Assembly: GCA_024635795.1 (NCBI GenBank)
Contig: JAGXIH010000003.1
Coordinates: 62,001 to 126,000 of the forward strand
Length of the DNA stretch: 64,000 bases
Reading direction: 5' to 3'
Origin: Salegentibacter sp.
GTDB taxonomy: Bacteria; Bacteroidota; Bacteroidia; Flavobacteriales; Flavobacteriaceae
Under the pieces are notes generated by a model, which saw nothing but the letters and a program-made list of their open reading frames with translations, made no database searches and had not been told where the DNA came from. Position numbers and translations under genes: made by a program. Below are positions 6,148 through 13,971 of the stretch, in pieces (within the stretch, counting starts at the first letter, position 1; every line of letters starts with the position of its first letter).

Positions 6148-9100
6148 ATGCTTAAAAATTTGATTCCGGTCATAATTATACTTCTGGCCGCCCCCAACCT
6201 GATCTCACAGGAAGACAAGGAAAAAGATAAATGGGATGTTAACGATCCTTATTCCGATGATTGGAATATCAAAGAGGTGCAACTTCAAACCGATGAAGGC
6301 ACCTGGATGAACCTTGACGTTAGCCCCGATGGAAAAACCATAGTTTTTGACCTTTTGGGCGATATTTATTCAATGCCTGTTTCCGGCGGAAAAGCCAAGG
6401 TCCTTCGTAAAGGGATGGCCTATGAAGTACAACCCCGGTTTAGCCCCGATGGTTCCAAAATATCTTTCACCAGCGATGCCGCCGGTGGCGATAATATCTG
6501 GATAATGGATAGCAATGGCGAAAACGCCAATCAGCTCACGAAAGAGGATTTCAGACTTTTAAATAACGGGGAATGGACTGCCGATGGAAATTCCATCATT
6601 GCAAGAAAACATTTTACCTCGGGACGTTCGCTGGGTGCCGGTGAAATGTGGCAATATCATATTGGCGGAGAAGCAGGCCTGCAATTAACCGAACGAAAGA
6701 ACGACCAGCAGGATGTAAACGAACCCAGCATTTCTCCCGATGGAAAATATCTTTATTACAGTGAAGATATGTATCCAGGAGGTGCTTTTCAGTATAACAA
6801 AGATCCGAATAAACAGATTTACGTGATCAAACGTTACGATTTTGAAACCGGCGAGAACACTACTATTACCGGTGGTCCCGGAGGTGCAGCAAGACCTCAG
6901 GTTTCACCCGATGGGAAGAAACTGGCTTTTGTAAAGCGCATCAGAACAAAATCGGTTTTATATATCCACGACCTGGAAACCGGCGAGGAATGGCCGGTTT
7001 ATGATAAACTTAGTAAAGACCAACAGGAAGCCTGGGCCATTTTTGGTGTTTACCCCGGCTTTTCCTGGATGCCTAACAATAAGGAATTAGTATTCTGGGC
7101 CGAAGGCAAGATCAATAAAGTAAATATTGAAACATTCGAAAGCGAGATTATTCCTTTTGAGGTAGAAAACACGATTGAAATTGCTGAAAGCCACCGCAGT
7201 GAGCACCAGGTTTTTTCTGAAAAATTTGATGCTAAAGTAATACGTCACGCGGTAACTTCACCTAATGGAAAGACTTTAATGTTCAGCGCCGTAGGTCAGC
7301 TCTGGAAAAAAGACCTACCCAACGGCAAACCTCAGCGAATCACGAATAGCGAAGAATTTGAATTTGAACCGGCATTTTCACCCGACGGAAATGAGATCGC
7401 CTATGTAACCTGGACAGACGAAGGAATGGGCGCTTTGATGAAAGTTGGCCTTAACGGTAGGAATCCTCAAAAACTAACTTCAGAAAAAGGGATCTTCAGA
7501 AATCCTTCCTTTTCAAATGATGGGAAAACCATCGTATTCGTGAAGGAAAAAGGCAACTCAGACCAGGGACAAACCTTCAGCAAGGAACCGGGAATTTACA
7601 CGATAAGCGCTTCCGGAGAAAATTTAAAAAAGATCCACGATTCCGGAGATTTCCCGCAATACAGCGCCGATGGCAAACGTATCTTTTTCCAAACCGGAGG
7701 TAGCCTAATGGGCAGTATCGAGAAAAATCTAAAGAGTATCGACCTTACGGGCCATGATGAGCGCACGCACATCAAGTCTAAATATGCGAACCGATTGGTT
7801 CCCAGCCCCGACAACAAATGGGTGGTTTTCTCACATTTGCATAAGGCTTATGTTGCCCCGTTACCGATGAACGGTCGCCCGGTGGAACTGGATAACAACA
7901 CCAAAACAGTACCTGTGAGTCAGATCGCCAAAGATGCCGGACTTAACCTGCATTGGTCCAATGACAGTAAGAATCTGCACTGGACATTGGGAGACGAATA
8001 TTTCACCAATAAAGTTTCAGAAAGGTTCACCTTTTTGCAGAATTCGCCCGATTCTATTCCCCCAATTACTGAAAAAGGCATAAAAATAGGGCTGAAGCTC
8101 GAAACCGATGTTCCTTCAGGGCAGATCGCATTTACAAATGCGCGCATCATCACTATGAACGGTGACAAGGTCATTGAGAATGGAAGTATATTAATTGACG
8201 GCAATAAAATTGTTTCGGTTGGCGAAGCTTCCGAAGTAAATATTCCGAACCGAGCCAAAGTTTATGACCTGGAAGGGAAGACTATTATGCCTGGAATCGT
8301 AGATGCTCACGCCCATATTGGCGCTTTTCGCTACGGGCTCACCCCGCAAAAGCACTGGCCCTTATATGCAAATCTTGCATTTGGGGTGACTACGGTTCAC
8401 GATCCATCAGCACTTAGTGAAACCATTTTTAGTATGGCTGAAATGGTGAAGGCCGGGGAAATGGTAGGTCCGAGAATTTACTCCACCGGAGTTATTCTTT
8501 ACGGTGCCGATGGTGATTTTAAGGCGGTGATCAACAACCTGGAGGATGCACGTTCTGCCTTGAGAAGAACCAAGGCTTTTGGAGCGACTTCAGTAAAAAG
8601 TTACAATCAGCCGCGCCGGGAACAGCGCCAGCAAATTATGCAGGCTGCAAAGGAACTGGAGATGAATGTGGTGCCGGAAGGCGGAAGTACCTTCCTCCAC
8701 AATATGAATATGATCGTAGACGGGCATACAGGGATAGAACATAATATTCCAGTAGCACCGGTTTACAAAGACATAGAAACCCTTTGGGGTAACAGCAGCG
8801 CCGGCTACACTCCTACTCTAATCGTGAATTACGGCGGCATTAACGGGGAGTATTATTTCTACCAAAAGGATAATGTATGGGAAAATGAGCGCTTGCTTAA
8901 TTTCACCCCGCGATATGTTGTAGATTCCCGCTCACGACACCGCACTAAACTTCCCGAGGAAGAATATGAGAACGGGCCTGTGCTTGTATCAAAAACTGCA
9001 AAAGCCCTAACAGATATTGGAGTAAAAGTAAACCTGGGTGCCCACGGACAATTACAGGGTCTTGGTGCCCACTGGGAACTTTGGTTGCTTCAAATGGGTG

Positions 9101-9441
9101 GAATGACCAATATGGAAGCCCTGCAGGCAGCTACCATTAACGGAGCTGAATATATTGGAATGGGAAGCGAAATTGGTTCCCTCGAAGAAGGTAAGCTGGC
9201 CGATTTAATAGTACTGGAGAAAAATCCTCTGGAAGATATTCGCAACTCTGAAACCGTTATTTACACCATGGTGAACGGAAGATTATATGATGCTGAAACG
9301 ATGAATGAGATTGGCAACGAGCCAAAGAAACGCGGTAATTTCTATTGGGAAAACAATAAATATAACGCAGCTTTTCCCTGGCACGAAGGCACCCAGAGCT
9401 TTACCGCCCCGGGCTGTATCTGCCATAGACTTAGCAATTAA
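6148..9441 (+). CDS. Secreted TolB-propeller/amidohydrolase fusion protein
   Basis: A 1097-aa exported protein beginning with a Sec signal peptide (LIPVIIILLAAPNLIS). Residues about 40-620 contain repeated PD40/TolB beta-propeller blades with the phrase SPDGKxIxF recurring several times. The C-terminal part (about 670-1060) is a metal-dependent amidohydrolase with MPGIVDAHAHIG (metal-binding HxH) and ADLIVLEKNPLEDI near its end. Such fusions are common in Bacteroidetes and are usually annotated as periplasmic peptidases or amidohydrolases of unknown substrate. A possible large hairpin terminator follows. The gene is intact; substrate unknown. Confidence 0.85.
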   Translation: MLKNLIPVIIILLAAPNLISQEDKEKDKWDVNDPYSDDWNIKEVQLQTDEGTWMNLDVSPDGKTIVFDLLGDIYSMPVSGGKAKVLRKGMAYEVQPRFSPDGSKISFTSDAAGGDNIWIMDSNGENANQLTKEDFRLLNNGEWTADGNSIIARKHFTSGRSLGAGEMWQYHIGGEAGLQLTERKNDQQDVNEPSISPDGKYLYYSEDMYPGGAFQYNKDPNKQIYVIKRYDFETGENTTITGGPGGAARPQVSPDGKKLAFVKRIRTKSVLYIHDLETGEEWPVYDKLSKDQQEAWAIFGVYPGFSWMPNNKELVFWAEGKINKVNIETFESEIIPFEVENTIEIAESHRSEHQVFSEKFDAKVIRHAVTSPNGKTLMFSAVGQLWKKDLPNGKPQRITNSEEFEFEPAFSPDGNEIAYVTWTDEGMGALMKVGLNGRNPQKLTSEKGIFRNPSFSNDGKTIVFVKEKGNSDQGQTFSKEPGIYTISASGENLKKIHDSGDFPQYSADGKRIFFQTGGSLMGSIEKNLKSIDLTGHDERTHIKSKYANRLVPSPDNKWVVFSHLHKAYVAPLPMNGRPVELDNNTKTVPVSQIAKDAGLNLHWSNDSKNLHWTLGDEYFTNKVSERFTFLQNSPDSIPPITEKGIKIGLKLETDVPSGQIAFTNARIITMNGDKVIENGSILIDGNKIVSVGEASEVNIPNRAKVYDLEGKTIMPGIVDAHAHIGAFRYGLTPQKHWPLYANLAFGVTTVHDPSALSETIFSMAEMVKAGEMVGPRIYSTGVILYGADGDFKAVINNLEDARSALRRTKAFGATSVKSYNQPRREQRQQIMQAAKELEMNVVPEGGSTFLHNMNMIVDGHTGIEHNIPVAPVYKDIETLWGNSSAGYTPTLIVNYGGINGEYYFYQKDNVWENERLLNFTPRYVVDSRSRHRTKLPEEEYENGPVLVSKTAKALTDIGVKVNLGAHGQLQGLGAHWELWLLQMGGMTNMEALQAATINGAEYIGMGSEIGSLEEGKLADLIVLEKNPLEDIRNSETVIYTMVNGRLYDAETMNEIGNEPKKRGNFYWENNKYNAAFPWHEGTQSFTAPGCICHRLSN

Positions 9442-9454
9442 AGTCATTAAGAAA

Positions 9455-9541
9455 GACCGGATAGTTAAATTAAGTTTCTAAATTGGCATAGTATCGCCTG
9501 TTTTGGTAACTTTTAATTTTAATTTATCCGGTTTTTTTTTA
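9455..9541 (+). terminator. Possible terminator after the amidohydrolase
   Basis: CCGGATA followed by an AT-rich arm pairs with AATTTATCCGG after a long loop of about 45 nt, then ten Ts. The T-run is strong, but the large imperfect loop makes this less certain than other terminators here. Confidence 0.5.
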
Positions 9542-9557
9542 TTAAAAATGAGATTTT

Positions 9558-9917
9558 ATGAGAAGAGTTAAATTCGGAAGACTTTTTACGGGAAGGAAGA
9601 TAGATGAGAGTATCATCCGGGAACACCTTGCACTGGAGCGGACGAAGCTCGCCAATGAGCGTACGTTGCTCTCCTATACCCAGGCCGCGCTTTATTTTCT
9701 GCTGGGGGGCCTTGCGTTAATTCAGTTAAAGGAATATGAGGAGATGCATTACATTGGCTACCTCGCGCTTATATTCTCCGTGCTTTTTGTCACCGTGGGT
9801 ATCTGGCGGTTTATAGTTCTGAAGAATAAAATGAAGGATTTGCTGAGGGGAAAGGTGGAGTCGTCAGCCGAGGAGGAAGATGAGGAAGATGAGGAAGATC
9901 CCGATAATAATTTCTAA
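9558..9917 (+). CDS. DUF202 family membrane protein
   Basis: A 119-aa protein with the DUF202/YidH signature LALERTKLANERTLLSYTQAAL (residues about 24-45), then two transmembrane helices (about 40-60 and 70-90). The C-terminus is a very acidic tail (EEEDEEDEEDPDN). Function of the family is not established; some members are linked to membrane or phosphate-related processes. It stands alone between a terminator-like hairpin and an intergenic region. Confidence 0.85.
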   Translation: MRRVKFGRLFTGRKIDESIIREHLALERTKLANERTLLSYTQAALYFLLGGLALIQLKEYEEMHYIGYLALIFSVLFVTVGIWRFIVLKNKMKDLLRGKVESSAEEEDEEDEEDPDNNF

Positions 9918-10085
9918 GGTTAAAGCAACCTCCTGTAGTATAAATTCCAGTTTTCCTTTATAATTTAATTGTGCTAAAATTCATCTCGAAAATTCTTATA
10001 TGATTTAGAGGTATGGTTTTTGAAAAATCAATCCCAACGCAAACAATATAATATACTTTACAGCTTTAAAACATAACAATTCCAA

Positions 10086-10460
10086 TTGCAAACTTTCACG
10101 CATTACTTTCTTCATCTTATTGCCATTGGTGCTATTGCCTGGTTTTACGATAAAAAAAACTGGAAAAGAAACTGGCTGATTCTCCTTTCTACCATGGCCG
10201 TGGATCTCGACCACGTATTTGCGACACCCCTTTTTGACCCTATGCGCTGCGGAATTGGCTATCACCCCCTACATTCAGAAATCCCGATTTTGGGATATTT
10301 AGCAGGAACTATTTTTGTGAAAAATAAGACCATAAGATTGATATTTATTGGCCTTCTATTCCATATGATCACCGATTTTATAGACTGTCTCTGGATATTC
10401 TCTAAATGTGAAACCTGCTTTACCGACTCTGAAATCTATAAATGGAAAGATCTCTTCTGA
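10086..10460 (+). CDS. DUF6122 family membrane protein (TTG start)
   Basis: A 124-aa hydrophobic protein with about three transmembrane helices and conserved polar motifs STMAVDLDHVFATP and HSEIPIL; the Asp/His residues recall membrane-bound metal hydrolases (YdjM-like). The start is TTG: an in-frame stop lies 10 nt upstream and no early in-frame ATG keeps the conserved QTFTHYFLH N-terminus. The gene is convergent with the DUF302 gene, with stops 2 nt apart. Function unknown. Confidence 0.75.
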   Translation: MQTFTHYFLHLIAIGAIAWFYDKKNWKRNWLILLSTMAVDLDHVFATPLFDPMRCGIGYHPLHSEIPILGYLAGTIFVKNKTIRLIFIGLLFHMITDFIDCLWIFSKCETCFTDSEIYKWKDLF

Positions 10461-10462
10461 AG

Positions 10463-11362
10463 TTATTCTGAAGTATGCCCTGCTGCCTTTTGAGCAAGTT
10501 TCGCCTGAACCTTCTCCAACTTGCCCAGGGCTAGATTTTTATCTATTCCGAAACGCTTGGATAGGAATTCAGAAGAATTATATGAAATTTTTACCACCCC
10601 GGCCTCATCCCGCCAAACCAGCATTTTAACCGGTAATTCCAGGGCAGAAAGCCTTGCTTCCTGCATTAGCTTTGTCCCCACTTCGGGATTTCCAAAAACC
10701 AGAAGCGTGGCGGGTCTTAATCCCATTCCCAGCTTTTCGGCGTTTTTGGTGTGATCGATTTTTGCAAAAAGGGTCACCCCATCCGTAGCAGTGATCTCAT
10801 TTTTAAGCCGGGTAAGGGTTTCGTTGAAATTATGCTCACTCCTAAAGCTTTCAATCCCTTCCATGTACCGAATTTTATATTTACCCGTCTTTTTAGGACT
10901 TCGGCCGGTAACATCTTTAGCAATATCTTTCAGGTTCTTTTTTATATTATTTAAGATCTTGCCTGACTTCAGCGCATGTCGGGTTTTGAGATGATCCACA
11001 TCGCTGTAAGCCAGAAACACCTTTCCTTTTTCATCTTCCCCCAGGAGAATTTTCAGAGGGAGATCAAGACCAGTCACCTGTCGATTCTGCATTAACGGGG
11101 TTCCTGCTTTGGCATTTCCGAAGATAATAAGCCTTGCAGGCTCTAACTGCAGCCCCGCTTCCCCGGCGTTTTTTGAATGATCAATTTCAGCAAATATTTT
11201 TATTTCTGAATTTTCTGCAAGTCGGTCTTTAAGACGGGTATAAGTTTCTTCAAAATCATACCTACTTTCGGCACGCAGCACCGTAGCCCATTGCTCTTCT
11301 TGAGCTATTACCTGACCCAGGAATAGAAAACTAAAAACCGTAAAAAATAACAGTGATCTCAT
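10463..11362 (-). CDS. Secreted protein with two DUF302 domains
   Basis: A 299-aa exported protein. The signal peptide (LLFFTVFSFLFLGQVIA) is followed by two tandem copies of a DUF302 domain, at about 30-145 and 168-290. Each has the pattern TRLKxxx, then FAxIDHxKNA, a Gly-Leu-x-Leu-x-P stretch and an FGNxxxGTxLMQ motif, so the gene arose by internal duplication. DUF302 proteins are small alpha/beta domains of unknown biochemical role. The gene is divergent from the deoxynucleoside kinase and convergent with the DUF6122 gene. Confidence 0.85.
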   Translation of the reverse strand: MRSLLFFTVFSFLFLGQVIAQEEQWATVLRAESRYDFEETYTRLKDRLAENSEIKIFAEIDHSKNAGEAGLQLEPARLIIFGNAKAGTPLMQNRQVTGLDLPLKILLGEDEKGKVFLAYSDVDHLKTRHALKSGKILNNIKKNLKDIAKDVTGRSPKKTGKYKIRYMEGIESFRSEHNFNETLTRLKNEITATDGVTLFAKIDHTKNAEKLGMGLRPATLLVFGNPEVGTKLMQEARLSALELPVKMLVWRDEAGVVKISYNSSEFLSKRFGIDKNLALGKLEKVQAKLAQKAAGHTSE

Positions 11363-11472
11363 CTTTAAAAATTTAAGGAAAAATTTCTTTTTAATTTAAT
11401 CAATTACAGGGAAATACAGAAGTCTACTGCCCCAGTTTTTAAATTTTATAAGTAAATTGACGAACGGAAAAA

Positions 11473-11501
11473 TTGGGTATTGTTCAAATCTTTTATCTTT
11501 A
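11473..11501 (+). promoter_or_regulatory. Promoter of the deoxynucleoside kinase operon
   Basis: TTG (11473-11475), 18 nt, then TATCTTTA (11494-11501), one mismatch from TAnnTTTG. It lies 45 nt upstream of the ATG at 11546. Confidence 0.55.
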
Positions 11502-11545
11502 CACCATCAATTACCAAATCTAACCAGCGAGTAAAAATTTGACGT

Positions 11546-12160
11546 ATGCATGTAGCTATTGCAGGAAATATTGGGGCCGGAAAAACCACCCTCACAAAAC
11601 TTTTAGCAAAACATTATAAATGGGAAGCTCATTTTGAGGACGTTCTGGAAAATCCATATCTGGAGGATTTCTACAATAAAATGGAGCGTTGGTCTTTTAA
11701 CCTTCAGATCTACTTCTTAAACAGCAGATTCAGGCAAATTCTTCAAATCAGGGAAAGTGGCGAAAAAATCATTCAGGATCGAACCATCTATGAAGATGCC
11801 CATATTTTTGCTCCCAACCTGCACGCTATGGGTCTTATGACTAACCGTGACTTCGAGAATTACAGATCTTTATTCGATTTGATGGAAAGTGTAGTACAAG
11901 GGCCTGATCTCTTGATTTATCTGCGTAGCAGCATCCCTAACCTCGTTAACCAGATACACAAACGCGGGCGTGATTATGAAAATTCAATTTCAATTGATTA
12001 CTTAAGCAGACTTAATGAACGTTACGAGGCTTGGGTACACAATTACAACAAAGGGAATCTCCTTATTATCGATGTTGATAAGATTAACTTTGTAGATAAC
12101 CCGGAGGATCTTGGAAATATTATAAACCGGATTGACGGAGAATTGCACGGTTTATTTTAA
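11546..12160 (+). CDS. Deoxynucleoside kinase
   Basis: A salvage enzyme that phosphorylates deoxynucleosides using ATP, 204 aa. The P-loop GNIGAGKTT is at residues 7-15, the substrate-binding EN/YLEDFY stretch at about 35-45, the QDRTIYEDAHIF motif (catalytic Arg) near 77, and a LID segment with Arg around RSSIPNLVNQIHKRGRDYE. It resembles the dGK/dAK/dCK family of Gram-positives and Bacteroidetes; specificity cannot be read off. The downstream fatty acid hydroxylase starts 12 nt later, so the two are probably co-transcribed. Confidence 0.88.
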   Translation: MHVAIAGNIGAGKTTLTKLLAKHYKWEAHFEDVLENPYLEDFYNKMERWSFNLQIYFLNSRFRQILQIRESGEKIIQDRTIYEDAHIFAPNLHAMGLMTNRDFENYRSLFDLMESVVQGPDLLIYLRSSIPNLVNQIHKRGRDYENSISIDYLSRLNERYEAWVHNYNKGNLLIIDVDKINFVDNPEDLGNIINRIDGELHGLF

Positions 12161-12172
12161 TAAACTGAAATT

Positions 12173-12838
12173 ATGGAATCTACTAAATTAAAAAGACCAA
12201 AACATAAGGGTTCTCCTAAATTATTTGATAATCCTATCCTGGAGAAATTAACCCATACTCATATTTCACTCCCCCTAATAATCTTTGGAGTGATCGCTGC
12301 AGTTTTGGTTTACTACGGAATTGTAGAAAAGGGCTTTGAAGCTCCCATGATGGTTCTATTGTTCGTAGTCGGCTTATTTTTCTTTACTCTGGTGGAATAT
12401 TTAATGCACCGGTATTTATATCATATTCCTGCAACCACCCCCCGTAAACAGAAAATTTCCTATACCATGCACGGCGTTCACCACGACTATCCTAAGGATA
12501 AATCCCGTCTTGCAATGCCCCCGTTACTTAGTTTGATAATTGCTACCGTGCTTTTTATTATTTACCGGGCGGTTCTTGGCGATTATGTTTTCGGGTTCCT
12601 GGCAGGATTTTTAATCGGTTACGCCGGCTATCTCGCTGTGCACTATTCCGTACACGCCTTTAAGGTTCCTAATAACTTTTTAAAGACCTTATGGCATCAT
12701 CACAGTATTCACCATTACCGCGAACCTGACAGGGCTTTTGGAGTTTCTTCCCCACTCTGGGATCATATCTTAGGAACCATGCCAAGAAAAACCGGGAAAT
12801 CACAGCGCACTGCCGTTGGAGCAAGTATAGACGACTAA
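12173..12838 (+). CDS. Fatty acid hydroxylase / sterol desaturase family protein
   Basis: A 221-aa integral membrane di-iron enzyme. Histidine clusters are HRYLYH (about 75-80), HGVHHDY (about 100-106), and HHHSIHHYR (about 180-188), together with further His residues between them, giving the eight-His pattern of the superfamily. Four hydrophobic helices separate them. Similarity to Scs7/FA2H-type hydroxylases suggests 2-hydroxylation of fatty acyl chains, which fits Bacteroidetes making hydroxylated sphingo- or aminolipids; that is inference. A rho-independent terminator follows directly. Confidence 0.82.
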   Translation: MESTKLKRPKHKGSPKLFDNPILEKLTHTHISLPLIIFGVIAAVLVYYGIVEKGFEAPMMVLLFVVGLFFFTLVEYLMHRYLYHIPATTPRKQKISYTMHGVHHDYPKDKSRLAMPPLLSLIIATVLFIIYRAVLGDYVFGFLAGFLIGYAGYLAVHYSVHAFKVPNNFLKTLWHHHSIHHYREPDRAFGVSSPLWDHILGTMPRKTGKSQRTAVGASIDD

Positions 12839-12846
12839 AAAGCGAA

Positions 12847-12870
12847 TCCCGCAAAGAAGCGGGGTTTTTT
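12847..12870 (+). terminator. Terminator after the fatty acid hydroxylase gene
   Basis: CCCGC-AAAGAA-GCGGG plus one T-G pair, followed by six Ts. It ends at the stop codon of the convergent App1-like gene. Confidence 0.8.
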
Positions 12871-13867
12871 ACTTTATAAAACCATTTTCACGGGCGTGCT
12901 CCACTGCCTGCTCAGAAAATTCCACCATTAAAACCGGAGTGGTTTCAAAATTATCTATAATACTCTGTACCCGCTTCATTTGTTTCCTGTGCTTCACGCT
13001 TCTCAGATAGATCGCCAGAATTCTATTAGGATATTGAGCTGCAATGTCAGTATAAATAGAGGCATCATGCTCTCCGCTATCGCCGATAAGAATAAAATTA
13101 AGGCTGGGGTAGGTTTTTAAAATATTCGCAATCTCTTTTTGCTTATGAGGTTTTTCAGGTTTCAGGCTGCGATCAAAGGGAGTCCTGAAATTTCGAAGTA
13201 GGATTGGCCCTTTGGGAAACTGGTTATGGTCCAGGAATAGTTTGAGGTATTCATAAAGATTCCACGGACTGTTACTCAAATAAAACATCGGATTCTTATT
13301 CTTTCCTGAAGTTCCCAGGTGTAATTTTTTGTAAAATCCCGGGGCGCCTTTTAACGGGATTCTCTGGTAAGCATTGGTCAACAAACTATTTTTCAATAAA
13401 CGCCATTTCAAAAAGGAAGTAACGCCTGTATGGAGAATGGTATCGTCTATATCGCTAATCACCCCGAATTCGGCTTCAGGATCGGGAATAAGGAATCTGC
13501 CGGTGAAGGGCTCCTTCAGGACTTTGGTTTTTTTCCCCAGCGGACCACGGTAAAATAATTGATAATCTACCCAGCCTTCTTCATTTGCATGTTCAGCAAG
13601 ATTCTGGTCCAGAACGTCGTCAAACAAAAAGTAACCCTCAGGCCCGGATTTCGTGGTGGCAGTAATTTTGCCGGGTAACACCAACTCCACTTCCGCATCG
13701 GGAACCTCAAAAGTATCAAACTGTTTCCAGGTGTTTCTTATGGTTTTAAAAATAGAAGGATCTTTGGCGATTTGTAATGCTTCGTTATCCAGTACCCTTC
13801 CAAGGATATAAAGGTGAGAGTGGGTACCATAACTGCGGTATAGCGTAATAAGGATCTGGTCTAACAT
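12869..13867 (-). CDS. App1-like phosphatase (DUF2183)
   Basis: A 332-aa cytoplasmic protein. Its central HAD-like nucleophile motif FGVISDIDDTI (near residue 135) and the later LIGDSGEHD motif are typical of App1/DUF2183 phosphatases; yeast App1 is a phosphatidate phosphatase. The N-terminal 120 residues form the usual beta-rich accessory part. Catalytic Asp residues appear intact. Convergent with the fatty acid hydroxylase gene and upstream of ligD with a 104-nt gap. A lipid phosphatase role is family knowledge only. Confidence 0.82.
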   Translation of the reverse strand: MLDQILITLYRSYGTHSHLYILGRVLDNEALQIAKDPSIFKTIRNTWKQFDTFEVPDAEVELVLPGKITATTKSGPEGYFLFDDVLDQNLAEHANEEGWVDYQLFYRGPLGKKTKVLKEPFTGRFLIPDPEAEFGVISDIDDTILHTGVTSFLKWRLLKNSLLTNAYQRIPLKGAPGFYKKLHLGTSGKNKNPMFYLSNSPWNLYEYLKLFLDHNQFPKGPILLRNFRTPFDRSLKPEKPHKQKEIANILKTYPSLNFILIGDSGEHDASIYTDIAAQYPNRILAIYLRSVKHRKQMKRVQSIIDNFETTPVLMVEFSEQAVEHARENGFIK

Positions 13868-13971
13868 TTTATATCTGCCGGCAAGTTTCCTTATTCATTT
13901 TTTCATTAATTCTATGGGTTTAATCCAAGATATAAATTCTAAAGTAGCCTAAAACAAGCTTTAATTTAATT